DNA of 64,000 nt, from contig CM063503.1 of assembly GCA_032207245.1 (NCBI GenBank), positions 107,225,756-107,289,755 of the forward strand, in the 5' to 3' direction. The DNA comes from Pardosa pseudoannulata. Lineage: Eukaryota > Arthropoda > Arachnida > Araneae > Lycosidae. Below the pieces are notes generated by a model. That model had not been told where the DNA came from. It ran no database searches and worked only from the letters and a program-made list of their open reading frames with translations. Position 1 is the stretch's first letter. Each line of letters opens with the position of its first letter. The position numbers and the translations under genes were made by a program. This document shows positions 1-14,100 of this stretch, piece after piece.

Positions 1-130
1 AAAAGTCTTGCTGGGCCGCTGGCCGGAAATACAGCACTGTATTTCCGGCACTGTATTCCGGAAATACAGTGCTTTCTCTTTCATTAATTGAAGTATCATT
101 CACAGACAAAAGATGTCTTTCTCCCTTGGT
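1..130. repeat. cluster of inverted 12-mers (hairpin-forming)
   Basis: CCGGAAATACAG at 23-34 is followed, after a 2-base gap, by its exact reverse complement at 37-48. The same 12-mer theme recurs at 49-71 as CACTGTATT..AAATACAGTG, with one T missing from the left half. The three half-sites can fold into alternative hairpins. This GC-richer patch sits at the window edge, so it may be the end of a repeat that starts outside. The family is not recognised. Confidence 0.7.
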
Positions 131-1997
131 TTAATTCCGAAAATAATTTCTGGCTACGGCCCTGTGTGTAGTATTATCTGCACTATTTGCACTTGTTGGA
201 GCTAATAGTAACAGCCTAAATTTTAACTGTGTGAGTAGGGACAGAATTTGTAAAGTACTATTTAAATTGCAACAATTGAAATAAGTTAGTGTAAATAAAG
301 TTAATGCTACACTGTCGACTGACATGAATTTCATTATTTGATTCGATGCATCTAAGCTACAAACTACTTCAACAGTCAAGGTCACTTTTTTCAAGAAGCT
401 AACACATAGGTTTTACAAAATATAAAACATTTCAAAACATTAAAAGGAAATAAATATAAGATGTAAGACATTATAAAATTAGAAACAAGTTCTTGAACAC
501 GTGTCTATGTTTAAAAAGAAACAGAACACTTTCAAGCATTTTCCATCTACCAGGTCGATATAATTACGAATTACTCGTTTCATCTTAAGTAAGGTACTTA
601 TACAACTGCAGCATGTGCAATAACACTGGATAACATTTCAAACATCTGGCCGTCACTGGTGAAATCTAAATGATTTTTGTAAATTAAAATTTATAAAACT
701 GAAAATACAACAAGAAGCAATTGTTAAAAATAGTGTTTCGGGCATATGGGTAATAATAATATTGTATGTTGTGACAATTATTTTAATTATAGGATAATGC
801 ATATTTAGAGATGTGGTTCCTTTGAATGAGGAAAAAGACATATTTTCTTCTAATATTTACTATTCAGTGAATTTGAAAGATCAAATCTTCAATTGGAATT
901 TTCACAAATGAAAGTTATTGTCATTTTAAATGAATAATTTTTGTCGTTTATAAATCTAAGCATGTTAATTTATGAGTATGTTTAGAAACCTGTAAACCTA
1001 ATGTGGGTGGTTATATTAAGCATTTAAACAATAGAAAAACAATATGATATGAATAATTTGTGCAGATAATTCTTTAGAAATAAAGGAATATAATGGTATA
1101 AATTTCTTAATTTACGAAAAAAGCTTTTATAAATGATAGTGCAATCATTTAAGTAAATTTTACACATTAAACTTAAAAATGAACAAAAGTTAAACAGAAA
1201 TGTAGAAAATTTTGAGTGAAGGAATTAACTAATGGAAAAATCCTTCTAACATCCATTAAAACCCTCAGTTATGAAAAATTTGAATTTATTTTTATTCTGA
1301 TATATGCAGAATATTCTATTTATAGATGTTTAATGAAAGATCAAATATCATACACCTACGTTATTATGAGTACGTGACACTCATTCTTTAAATTATGCAA
1401 TAATGTAATAAATATGAAGTTACAATATATGTTTAGTTACATAATGTGTTTACAATAATACAAATATTTTGCATTCTGCTGTTGTTCTTGAATCATTAAG
1501 CTTAAATATCCTTATGATAGTTCTAAATTATTTTTCATAAAAATATCAGTAAAAGAAACCATTACACTGTTACACATTTTACTATTTTCCTAACGATCAT
1601 TTTCTTATAGAAGATGATATTTTGATGTCCACACAGCTTGTTCTGCACTAAAAGAACAGATATGGAGAATAATCGGTTGTAGCTATAACACCACAGGTGC
1701 AACAATAGAATATGTGCTATAACAGCACCATTAACTATTTCAGATAAAATATTATTTTTGCAATATTTTACAAGTGAAACAATATCAGAATAAGTTATTC
1801 ATATGTATATTTCAGTGTTTATTTACCATAATTTCGAAATCTCTAATCATATATTTTACTAAAAACAGCCATTAAATAACAAGCTGTTTTGCATAATATA
1901 TTTAATGGAATTATCAAAGAAGTTGTTTCAATTTTTTTAGGATGTTATTTCATTGTGACACTAGTTGCATAATGCTATGCTCATAAAAATCATTTAA
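131..1997. other. AT-rich non-coding stretch, nothing recognised
   Basis: Only short ORFs of low-complexity composition are present. I see no transposase, reverse transcriptase, tRNA box or terminal repeat. The sequence is probably intergenic or intronic. Confidence 0.6.
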
Positions 1998-2149
1998 TTG
2001 TTATTTAAACCAACTGCACTATTGCACCCCATGACTTCAATGGCTTTATTAAACAGTTTATATTTCTTTATCGATCTTACCAAAAATATAGAAGTCATAG
2101 CTATAGAAGAAGGCATACGAGAGAAATATGTCAACATAAGACTTAATAA

Positions 2150-2684
2150 CGGGTGTTTTATATTGAATGGGATATGTTCTCTGAGTGGTTGCTACCCCAG
2201 CTGGAGGAAGCTGTTTCTGATATCATTTTGCAGCAAGATGGTGCTCCCCCACATTATAATAAAAACGTACGCGAGTTCCCGAACGAAAGTCTATCCCATA
2301 GCTGGATTGACTGTGCAGGGCCACAGGATTTGACATGTCTTCATTGGCAGCCGAGATCACCAGATATAACTCCGTGTAACTTTTTTCTCTGGGGTTTCGT
2401 TAAAGACAAGGTGTTTGTGCGTCCACTTCCTCAGGACTTAGTGAAACTGAAGTAGCGGATAACTGCAGTGTTGAACACCATCACAGGGTATATGCTATCA
2501 TTAATGTGGTAGGAGCTTGATTACCATGTAGACATTTGTCGTGCCACCGGAGGGGCACATATTGAACACCTGTAGAAAATTGAATAAATGTAGTTGTGAG
2601 ATAAATTTGAAATTTCTAAATATATTAATTACAACTTTCACAATAATGTTTTCTTTTTGTCACATTCAATATGAAACACCCTGT
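2150..2684 (+). mobile_element. 3' part of a dead Tc1/mariner-superfamily DNA transposon
   Basis: The segment covers the C-terminal half of a DDE transposase and the right terminus. The last bases, ATGAAACACCCTGTA at 2671-2685, look like the inner-to-outer end of a terminal inverted repeat (outer sequence CAGGGTGTTTCAT) abutting a TA target dinucleotide. That is the usual arrangement in this superfamily. I found no matching left terminus upstream, so the copy is 5'-truncated or its left half has decayed beyond recognition. Confidence 0.75.
2153..2575 (+). pseudogene. transposase fragment, mariner/Tc1 type (DDE_3-like), inactivated
   Basis: One frame from 2153 reads as the C-terminal catalytic part of an arthropod transposase. 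It contains QQDGAPPHY, the motif around the second catalytic aspartate, then PRSPDITPCNFFLWG, normally PRSPDLTPxDFFLWG around the third acidic residue. It ends in the family-like tail CRATGGAHIEHL before a stop at 2573-2575. Two in-frame stops (TAG at 2453-2455 and 2510-2512) break the frame. The third acidic position reads N in CNFFLW, so it appears lost as well. The N-terminal DNA-binding half and first catalytic D are not visible. In life the enzyme would cut and paste its own element in the nucleus; this copy cannot. The ATG at 2153 is a chance internal Met, not a true start. The exact family inside the superfamily is uncertain. Confidence 0.8.
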
Positions 2685-3807
<1,123 letters not shown>

Positions 3808-5927
3808 ATTTACATGGTATGATGATTCTATACTTATTTACGCTGTACTTTATTAATGTTACTGCAAAATACTTTATTTTTTGTTTATTTTATATGAATG
3901 CAAGCTAAATTAATTTATTACACGAATTCCGTTAATACAAAAATAAAATTCATACACTTAAAAACACGTTTCATATTGATAATGTATTACAACGTATTTA
4001 AATTGTAATTTTTAATTAATAAATATAAAATTGTGATACATACTTAAATATCGTATTCATTAAAATTTTATTTTAAAAATGATGTATCATATTGTATAAA
4101 ATGACATATTCATTCAATTACAGATCTACGTAAAATTATATGATTTGTGATTTTATTAAATTTAGCATGCTTTGATGAACACCAAATGCTATTAATACTG
4201 AAGTTAAATTTATTCATTGTATAAATTTTCATCGTGATCAGTTTCACATTCTTTATTTAAAACTTAATCCTCCCAGGACAGGCCTATTCTCTACCAAATG
4301 CTATATTATACTTCGAGAACATTTCGCTCTGAACGCTTTTAACATAGAAGTGCTAAATAAAAATATAAAATATATTTCTTTTTTAACATTTATTCGTTTC
4401 TGAAATGTTGCCTTTTAATTAGTATATTATAAAGAGCTGGAAATGAAATTTTAAGGTTTGATTTACTCCATAGAATTTTACATGTAATGATTTTTTGCAA
4501 TAAGTGACTAAAAAATGTTATATAACTTCTAAGGTAAAAAATGATATATCACGGATCATTTATTATTACTTGGAGGGTTTTTAAGTTTTGATTATAAAAA
4601 AGTATTCAAAATGCTGAACATGTCTGCTTCTTAATGTACTTGTTTAAGGAAGAAGTCTATTTGCATAGATTGTTTTTCAGTTTTGAACATCAGAAAGGCG
4701 GCATATTAATTTACCTTCAGAACATGTAAAAAGTTTACAATATTTTTTAATCGGCTAAAACAGAAAAAAATACGACTTTCCTGTACAGAATATATTTAAG
4801 AATTTTTTAACTAAATAAAACTAGTTTAATGTAACTAAAGCAAGAACAACACCGGGCAAAATTTCAATTGACCTATAAATAAATTCAAAATATTTCTTTT
4901 AAAATTAGAATAATCAAGCGAAGTTGATATCAGAAGATATAAAAGTATGGATAACATAGATGGAACAATAACTTTTTTTCTCATTTCGGATATAAAATAC
5001 AACATTTAACATTGTATCCCTTTAAAATTATTTACTATTTTCCCAGAAGTAATAAAATATTTGTAAACATTTAATAGTTGTATTTTTTTAAACGATTGCA
5101 TATCATTTAACTATAATGGAAGATTTTAATGCGACAAAAATTTAGTAATATAAAAATAAATTATAAATAAATTATCCTGTTATAGTTTTAACAAATAATT
5201 TTAATTAATGCGTAGAGATACGATGGAGTTATATCATAGACTGCAGGCAAACATAGTGAAACTGCTGAGAAAACTTGAGAAATTGTTACAAATTGAGAGA
5301 TAAAGCAAATAATTTTTAAAACTTTTCTACATTCCTTGCACATTTTTTTTAAATAAATAAAGTTAGAACTAAAAAATTGATGTCTAGAACTTTTACGAGC
5401 TATGAAATTTTAATTAATGAAGAAAAAAACGTATTCTTTATTTTGTAAAGAGGTTATGAAAACTGCAAGAGTTTCTTAATGGTTTAGTATCTCACTTTTT
5501 AATATTACATTCTCTGGGGTGAGTTAAAAAATTATTTGACAATCAAATAACTGTCAAAAAGATTTAACAAACATTGTAGCACATTTTTCTTTTTTACAGT
5601 TTTTTATGAACTTTTACCTGTTACTAGCAACACATTTCAGCCACCATATGAAAGGTTTCAATATCTTCAAAGAAAAAAGACCACTTTTTCATTGATTGGT
5701 CTTATCAGTTGATCCCTTTAAAATTTATCATCGTTTCGTACAATCTGTTGTCATATATGTTGCAAATAAATACCCTTTTGATAAATTTTTTCTCTTTAGA
5801 AAACATACAGCTTCCACTCTGAAAATAACAATTGTTGCCGATGAATTATGGCTTTTGATGAATCTGGTGGGTCTTATAACATCTAAAATATCATCAAAAT
5901 GGTATTTTTTAGTGTTTCTTTATTTTG
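3808..5927. other. AT-rich non-coding stretch, nothing recognised
   Basis: Strongly AT-rich sequence with no coding signature, transposon motif or clear repeat. A short open frame near 5696-5959 overlaps the following tandem repeat and has no recognisable domain. Confidence 0.55.
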
Positions 5928-6311
5928 AAATTGGTCTCAGCGTAATTACAAAGAAATAATTTTCACAATGTCTAGTTATTTCAATTTACATATTATCTTG
6001 ATACTTATCTGTAAAATTAATGTAGTTTGATGCTCATTAAATAATTTACTCATTGGATTGTTGTCCGTTTGTTTAATTATAATCTAGTTTTATCCGCCCT
6101 TCCCTATTATAAATAGACAAAAATTGGTCTCAGCGTAATTACAAAGGAATAATTTTCACAGTGTCTCGTTATTTCAATTTACATATTATCTTGATACTTA
6201 TCTATAAAATCCATGTAGTTTGATGCTCATTAAATAATTTACTCATTGGATTGTTGTCCGTTTTTTACTTATAATCTAGTTTTATGCCATTCCCTATTAT
6301 AAATAGACAGA
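5928..6311. repeat. tandem duplication, 193-bp unit, two copies
   Basis: The segment starting AAATTGGTCTCAGCG at 5928 repeats at 6121 with about 95% identity by eye. Both copies run through the landmark CTCATTGGATTGTTGTCCG and end at TATAAATAGACA. High identity suggests a fairly recent local duplication. It is not coding. Confidence 0.93.
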
Positions 6312-6789
6312 AAGTAATCTAGTCAAAAATATTTTCTTTTAATTTGCTTTGAATATTGCTTTGTTAGAATAAAATTTTGCATCCGAATTTATCTTCCTTT
6401 ATATCTAAAGATTCACTTCATTTCATATTCTAAATGAGTGGCAATTTCCCAAAAAACATTCCACTTAACTTTATAAAAACAATTAATTAATTCCTATAAA
6501 TTAATTTGTGTATCATGAGTAAATTTACATAATGCGTTTCCATTCTTGTTTATAGAATAAAGTCAATACCATTAAATTGTTGCTCATATAATTTACGGTA
6601 AGAATTGATGGGTAAATATAAATGATTTGTTTATTTTATTTTTCTTTAAGAAAGGAAAATCTACGGGAAAATTCGTAGCACAATTATCAAAGTACAAAAA
6701 ATATAAAGTCATGTAAATTATTTTAACGAAAGAATTAAGGAGATAAATTTCATTTCTTTCAGAGATTTTTATGTTATACAATTATTGTA

Positions 6790-6793
<4 letters not shown>
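6312..6793. other. AT-rich spacer, nothing recognised
   Basis: No motif or repeat recognised. Confidence 0.5.

Positions 6794-6860
<67 letters not shown>
6794..6860. repeat. (TA)n microsatellite
   Basis: A pure TA run of about 67 bp. Confidence 0.97.
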
Positions 6861-6861
<1 letters not shown>

Positions 6862-8066
6862 TTTTATCCTCAATTATTTTCTTACTTTCTTGACTTTACA
6901 TTAATCAGACACATGGTAATGAATTAAAAATTAACTAAGGAGAAATACTTGAATTGACTGCTTTATTTGATTTCTTTATGAAAAATAAATAGTAAGGATT
7001 AACGGGTATATTTATAAAAGCTTATTTCAGTTTTGGGAAATGATTATCTATATTTTATCACGTATTTCGCTCTCCTTATCTTTATTAAAGCCACTTTAAA
7101 GTGCTAATTGATGCATATATTTAAAATTTTATTCGTCAGTAATATCTGCTGTAAAATCGCAGTACATGTTTAAAGAACAATTTAAATATACTGGAATTGA
7201 ATAAAGGGAGGTTTCATTTCACGAGAGGTCTTAGAGGTCTATAAAACTAAAATTTTAATTTAGGAACGTAAGGCAAGAATTGACGAGTAGAGTTGCAAAC
7301 ACTTAAAAATGAAAGAGGAATGTATCAAAAATTCTTTGGTTATAAAATTTTTACCAAGTGTTTCTTCCCTTGAAAGTTTACAACAAATGCTAAACTTTGC
7401 ACTTAAAATACTCCAAAACTAACACAGACTTAACACCTTGAATGAACTAACTTGTGAACAATTTGATAAATGCGAATTATTTCTAAAACTTGTGAAGCCT
7501 TTTCTCAACGACTAGTTGAGAAAAGAGTTCTTCAATATATACAACCGAGATTTCAAGAAAGAAGTTCTCAATAACTAAACTCTGCTTGATAAATCTTACA
7601 TTAGGGTGGCCATTTTACTAATCAACTGTGTCTGATCCAACACACCACAAAATCATCATCAAATGATTACAAATGCTCAAACTCAAATCGACTGGTTTCA
7701 TTGTCATAGGCAAGGATTTTCAAACTAATCACTTTGTACCCTACCACGAAAATTGGTCTAACAGTCAGACATATATCTCCTCTCTCAAATTTTTATATTT
7801 ATTTTCTTTTTTTATTAAAAAGATACTGTAAATACTTGCTTATAATTCACGATCGTGTAAAATGCTCACCTTGTTTTTAACAAAAAAAATTAGTGAAAAA
7901 ATTTAAATCTTGTATAAATCGCACTAAAAATTTGACATATAAGTTGGTTTCCAGACCAAATGTTAAGCCTTCCTAATGATTAAAAATTAAACTTTTGTTA
8001 AGTGCAATTTTCAACTGGAATCCATTTTTAAAGAATTAAGTACTTTTCATATTGGATTCCTTAGAT
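6861..8066. other. AT-rich stretch with one small hairpin
   Basis: The only structure noted is a perfect 10-bp inverted repeat at 7500-7524 (TTTTCTCAAC / GTTGAGAAAA, 5-nt loop). No coding sequence was recognised. Confidence 0.5.
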
Positions 8067-8148
8067 CAGTAGTTCTCAATTTTTTTCTTTTGCACATGGA
8101 ATTCTCCTAAAGAACACCTTGCAATGAATCCCCAGTTGAGATAATTCT
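8067..8148. mobile_element. possible tiny hAT-type MITE relic
   Basis: The left end CAGTAGTTCTCAATTTTTTT resembles the CAGTGGTTCTCAA terminus common to many animal hAT (Charlie-like) elements. About 60 bp later, CCCCAGTTGAGATAATTCT looks like a decayed inverted copy (CCCCGGTTGAGAACCACTG type). The resemblance comes from general knowledge of hAT termini, and no convincing 8-bp duplication is visible. Moderate to low certainty. Confidence 0.4.
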
Positions 8149-11100
8149 ATTCAATTACATAGGTATTTGCAAATTATTTTTTACTTTGATTTTCTTAAAT
8201 TGTCGCTTAAAAATAAAATATATGTAGAATCTTTTGATAAAGTAATATGTAAATCTATTATAACTTTTCAATTAAAAAAAGATATTTTTAGCAGTAGTAA
8301 TTAGATGGGTAAGCCTTTACGGGTTTATTTGTGTACATGTTTGGATCATTGGTTACATGCTTGCTAACATTCGAAATCTTCCTCTAATTCTATAGACGAT
8401 TTCTTAGTTGCTTGATAAAGCTCATAGTTACTCCACAACTATGTTCTACTAAACAGGATGAGCAGAAGAAAATTAATAGCTTCTATACAGTGATCCAGGT
8501 TTAACCGATATTACAAATCCAACTATAATTAGAACTCGACATGCTTAACGCTTCCCCTACCTAGAAAGACTATAGCGATCATTCTGACTACACAAAAGTT
8601 GTTAACATATATTGAATTTGTTTTTTAAAATATTATTTAAAAGACAGAGTAAGACATTTTTAACAATATTGTGCTTAAATAGCATAATGCATACATTAAA
8701 GTATAGACAGCAATGTTTTCCAGTATTTTAAATAGTAATATATTATTATATTATAAACATACCTCGATTTTAATAAAAAATAATATTCTCATAAAATATG
8801 TATGTATAATTTTAGACGGTACCATATAGTTTAAAACATCCACTATTAGAAGATATTTCTTGACATCTCCCATAAATAGGATTTAGGCATGATGAACAAC
8901 TTTATGTTGTTTGCATGGTTTGCATATTAGCATGGATTCAGAGGATACAAATAGCAATAAAATTACAATTTTATTACGATTCATATAACACTTATCTTTG
9001 TCTTATATTTTTATCCTTGCTGGATAGAAAAATCTGGCGAGGTCTACGGTTGAGGCTTATCACGGTGAAAACACATTTGATTAATTAGCATTGAAGCACT
9101 TTGTAGCGATTCAGGCAAACCCTTTTCTAAAAAATATGAACAAACCATAATATCTGCCCAAATATTTTAGCAGAAATTTAGAGTGCACATACTATGTACC
9201 ATGCGGATCTACTTTTCAAACACAGGAATATCGTGCATAAGAATTTTCAACATTTATTGTGAATATTGTTATAAGTAAACAATTGTTGATAATGTGACTA
9301 AACAATAAGTTTTCATATATGTTCTCAGTTTCTTATGGTATTTCTTCGAGTCATTTTCACCCATGCATTCGCATTTTTAAAAAATTCGTCCCATTTTAAA
9401 ATTTCGTGAGTTTTTCTGCCCTTTAAACTGCTTCCAAATATGTTAAAATTCCTCTATATGGACTAGAACAATAATTGTGAAATCCTATAGTAGAAACAAA
9501 ATTTTTTAAAAGTTATATTCATTATTATATACCTTTATTACCATGCAATATCAAAACAGTGAAATATCAACTTTCATTAAATATAATTCTCAATGACCTC
9601 TAACTGTATTTTACATATTAAAGAAGCACCATAATTCAAAGTTAAGTAAAAGTTTTATTTATAATGCATAAGAAAACCTATAAAATAAGCAGCACATTGT
9701 AAAGTATATCTTCTTTGAAATATTTTTTTATTATCAAATGCTCTAAAAAATAATAAACAATGTTCTTTCATAAAACATAATTCAAAATATTCTCGGGAAG
9801 TTCTATATATTCCAGAAATATTGTCCTTTTAGTGTTAAGGAAAAGTCTGTATTTAAAATGTAGAAAAAGACGATTTCTTTTTCAAAGACAGAAACATCAT
9901 ATCTATGCATATAACTAAAAATGAAAGCATGAGCTCTTCATTTTATATAAAAAGCTGTTAAAACCTTGACAACTGTCATGAGGTTTTGAAGATTTTCAGT
10001 TTTAACTTACAAATGGGACTTTTCTCGCTGTATTTGTGTATTTCATGATCATCCTACGCCTTTATTTTTACATATACACATTTGTTTATACTCATGCTTT
10101 ACTTTTAAAAAATTATGTTTTTGGAATATAGCTTTAAATAAAATCGTTTTCGAATGAATAATGTTTTATATGCGATTTTAAAAAAATTACTATAGACTGA
10201 ATTTTAGACATAAAGTTTGATTTTAATTATAAAGGAAAATAGTGGTATATAGTGACAGATATTTATACAAATATACTTTTTTCTCTACATATAATTTATA
10301 AAAGTTAAAAATAAATTTCATCATACTCCATAAACTATTATAGAAATAATAGATTGATGCATTCAGCAATATTCGCTTTGAAAATTTTTTCATTTAGTTG
10401 CTAGGTAATTCTTCCTTTAGAAAATCTGTAGAAAATCAACGATGCATATATGTAGCCTAAAATGGATTTAAAAAATAGTGCATATCTGTATTAATCATGG
10501 TTAAAATTTTCAGTTGAAACTCTTAAATAAATATTTAGAATGAAAGAAATAAGTTTTGGAGTATTTATAAATAATATATTAGAGTCAATAATGGTATGCA
10601 TTATTTATCACGGTTTATAAGCATAGCGTTAAGCAAACAACTGCCAGTTTATTATTTATAAGCTTCATATTTACTCCCGATTTATGAAAAGATCAAATTC
10701 AAAATGCTGGGCATTTCCCTTCCGGCCTTTTTTCGAGTTCTTTAGTTGGTTAAGAATTGAGTATAAAACAAGATCAATAAATGGATTTTCATTGTAAAAT
10801 GTTCTTCAAAAAACACCAATCTTGTCACATACCGCAAAGTTTTTAATGTCTTACAGAGAATAAACTGCATATTTAATTGTTTTCTGCATTTCTTTATTTC
10901 ATTTTTAACATCGCTATTCGTTAATTAAGCTTGAAATACTGCCAAAAAATAACCCATAATATTTTTTAATCAAACTAAATGCAGCATCAAAACAGATATT
11001 TCGAATTGCCTTAGTTGTGCTTGTTTGCTTAAATTAAATTATCTTTTTCATGAAATTTTCTGTCTCATTAAAGATAAACTAAAACAAAACATTTTGTTTA

Positions 11101-14100
11101 CAGTGGGAATGATAGTGACTCTTCTAGAGAATTTGGCTGACATTTACTTTCTTCTTTTGTTGAAGAAGTTCTTTTTAGCACAAAAACATTATTGCAGAAT
11201 GACTTCTTGTTTTGTTATTTTATTTTTATGTTCATCAAGAAGGATTTACTTGATTAGCATTACATGGAAAATTATACTAGATGAATTTAAGTTGAGGGGA
11301 GTAATTTGATTTTTAAGTAGGTTTAAGGAAATTGTTCTTTATGGAAAATAATTACTTCGTAATATTATTTCAGTGGTGAACCGTTTTACATACCTACCAA
11401 TTTTTTAAGAAATGAATCATTATATATTAAAGCTTTTTATTATTATTTTAAATCTAGTTTATCTACACATTAAAATGTTAGGGTGACATGTATATGACGC
11501 AGTGAAGCTTAAATTTATCGATTTATTTTATTTGCATCAAATTTAATGATTTTACGGGGTATAGTCTTATATTATTAAAATCTAGGAAAATGATTTTAAA
11601 CGAAAAGAAACATATTACTAGGCTTTAATATTTTTATAAATTAACCACAGTCACAGGTTGATCTGTTTATGTACAGCATATGTGTTATACTTTATTGTTA
11701 ATGCAGTAAGACAGTAAGTCTTACTCCAATGAATCCATAATTTATGATTTAATTTTCAAAAATAATTTAATCATGTAACGTATTCGGGTATCAGTTTCTG
11801 TTATCAAAGACGTTTGATAATGCTGACAGATTAAAAGTAAGTTTTTTATCAATCCATCTTTTGCTTAAAAGTGTATAAATTTTGGATGTACCATTACAGA
11901 AGGCTAACAGAAAAGGCACTAAAGCTATTCAAGGAATTTGTACAGGAAACCACTTAAAAAGAAAGAAAATAATTTATTGCGAATTTGAAATCTCTTGTTT
12001 ATCTGACTAAACTTTTACTAATATTATAGTCTTTTGGGATTTTCGAGGGAGACTGGACTCTAAGTTCCACTTCTTGCTTTCATCCTAGGGTCGCATTCTT
12101 CAATGTATACAGATTTTGCCGTTTAAGTTTGTATTGTTTTAGGTTAAATTCATATTATATTCTGAAATAGTAAATATCATATTTATACGTTAACAGATAT
12201 TATGTTACGAACCATTACACAATAGATGGTCTTGTTATATAAGGCCCAGATCAGATAAGATGACTAGTCATTTGTTTATAACCACATTAACACATTAACA
12301 GTATTTAAATACTATTTAAGTCCCCTCCAGGTAATGTATAGTAACGATGTGAGTCAATTATACTCAAAAACTATTCTACACTATATATTTGCAAAAAGAT
12401 AATAAAATAAAAATGAATGGATTCCCTTCCTTTCAAAAAGGAATATATCCCGAGAGCTCAAACTTTCGCCGACAAGTTTAAGTTGGATCTTCTGGACTAA
12501 GTTTGCAATGTTTCCCAACCTTCAATTCCTCTCAGTTGAGTAATTAAAAGGTTAAATTTGTAAATTAGTATTCTAAGCTAAAACAATCAATGAAATGGAT
12601 CAAAGGTCTTTGATATCACTAAATATCTTCGACAGATATACAACGTAAACATATGGCTTATGATCGAAAGTTGCTGCCATTGACGCTAGCAAAGTGCACC
12701 AAATAAATCATACCAGAAAATTAGATGTTAAAGGTTGTAAAGGATTAATAGACGAGGCAAGTTACTAGGATGGCTGCTTTTTAACAGAAAATCTTTCTTC
12801 GTAGTTATGTTTTAAGTTTCTATGTAGGAAAATCTCCTATTCAAAAGTTATCTATAAATTTTCACTAACTTGTGCAAAGTCGGAGTCATTATAAGACAAA
12901 GGAATGAATGTTATTCTTAAGGGGGATTAACGGCAAAGATTTATTCTGTTATTTAAGTTAGATGAAAAGTTTTCTCCCAACCTACACCGTTAATCTGTTA
13001 TTTAAGGGGAAGTTAAGAAATATTTAACTCGGTATTTGAGATCTATTCATGGCTTTTTGTATCATAAACACTACTTGTAACAATTTTCATTCTTTACTAT
13101 TGGATTCGTTTATCAATCAGCTTTTCTAGAACTGAAACCAAGTATTATACCGGGTCTAACTGTAAAACTCATTTAAAAGCCACAGGTCTGCTAATTGATT
13201 ACGAATTGTGGCATATAATACTTTGAATAGTTATAATAAGATAATATTAGTTATGTATTTCCTGTTAGGAATTCCAATAGTTATTGCATTCAGTTTACTT
13301 TTTTGAAAACACCAGTCATTGTCAAACATTCCTGGATGTTCTTCACTAGAAATGGTACTCAACGATTAGTCATATTTCCCTTTTTCTAGAGATCTATCAG
13401 GTTTTATTTCTCACTAGTGAAATCCCAAAATTTGCAGATTTTTAAAATATTAGATAATGTATCCTTCAATATTTCCTCCAATTCTCATTTGGATCTCCAT
13501 TAAATGGCGTTTGCAAATATTGATAATGCTTATATTTTAATATTATTAATTTTATTATTATAAAATAGCATAATATTACTAGTTTTATTATTATTTCATC
13601 TTACCCGGAAGGTGAATGTCATTTTTTTACAGTCATGTGAATGTATCATAAAAAGGACAATTATTTGTAAATCTTGTCTTTTGCTTAAAGATATATAAGG
13701 TTAATTAATTGACTCTTTAAGTCCGACTTCAACTTCAAAAAGTATGAAAAGAATGCTAAAAATCTACAAATGGAAAATTTTTCAATTAACTGTTGCTTTG
13801 ATTTACTTCAGATTCTTGGATATTAACTTTAAAAAAATGTTATAAATTTCCTTTATTTATAAGGCGCTATTCCATTAGCAGTAAATTTCTAGACATTCAT
13901 AAATGTAGACAAGAAAATTACTCCAATTTATTCAATTTTATGTTTAATTTTATAATTTGTCCTTTATATGTTTTAATTTCCTTTCTTGGGTTTTGTTGCT
14001 ATTTCTCGTTCCAATCTAATTCGTTGGTTTCTCTTCGATTTTTTTCCAATTATTACTCCTTCAAGGTGAGTAAAATGCGTCTGATCTGTATAAGATGGAT

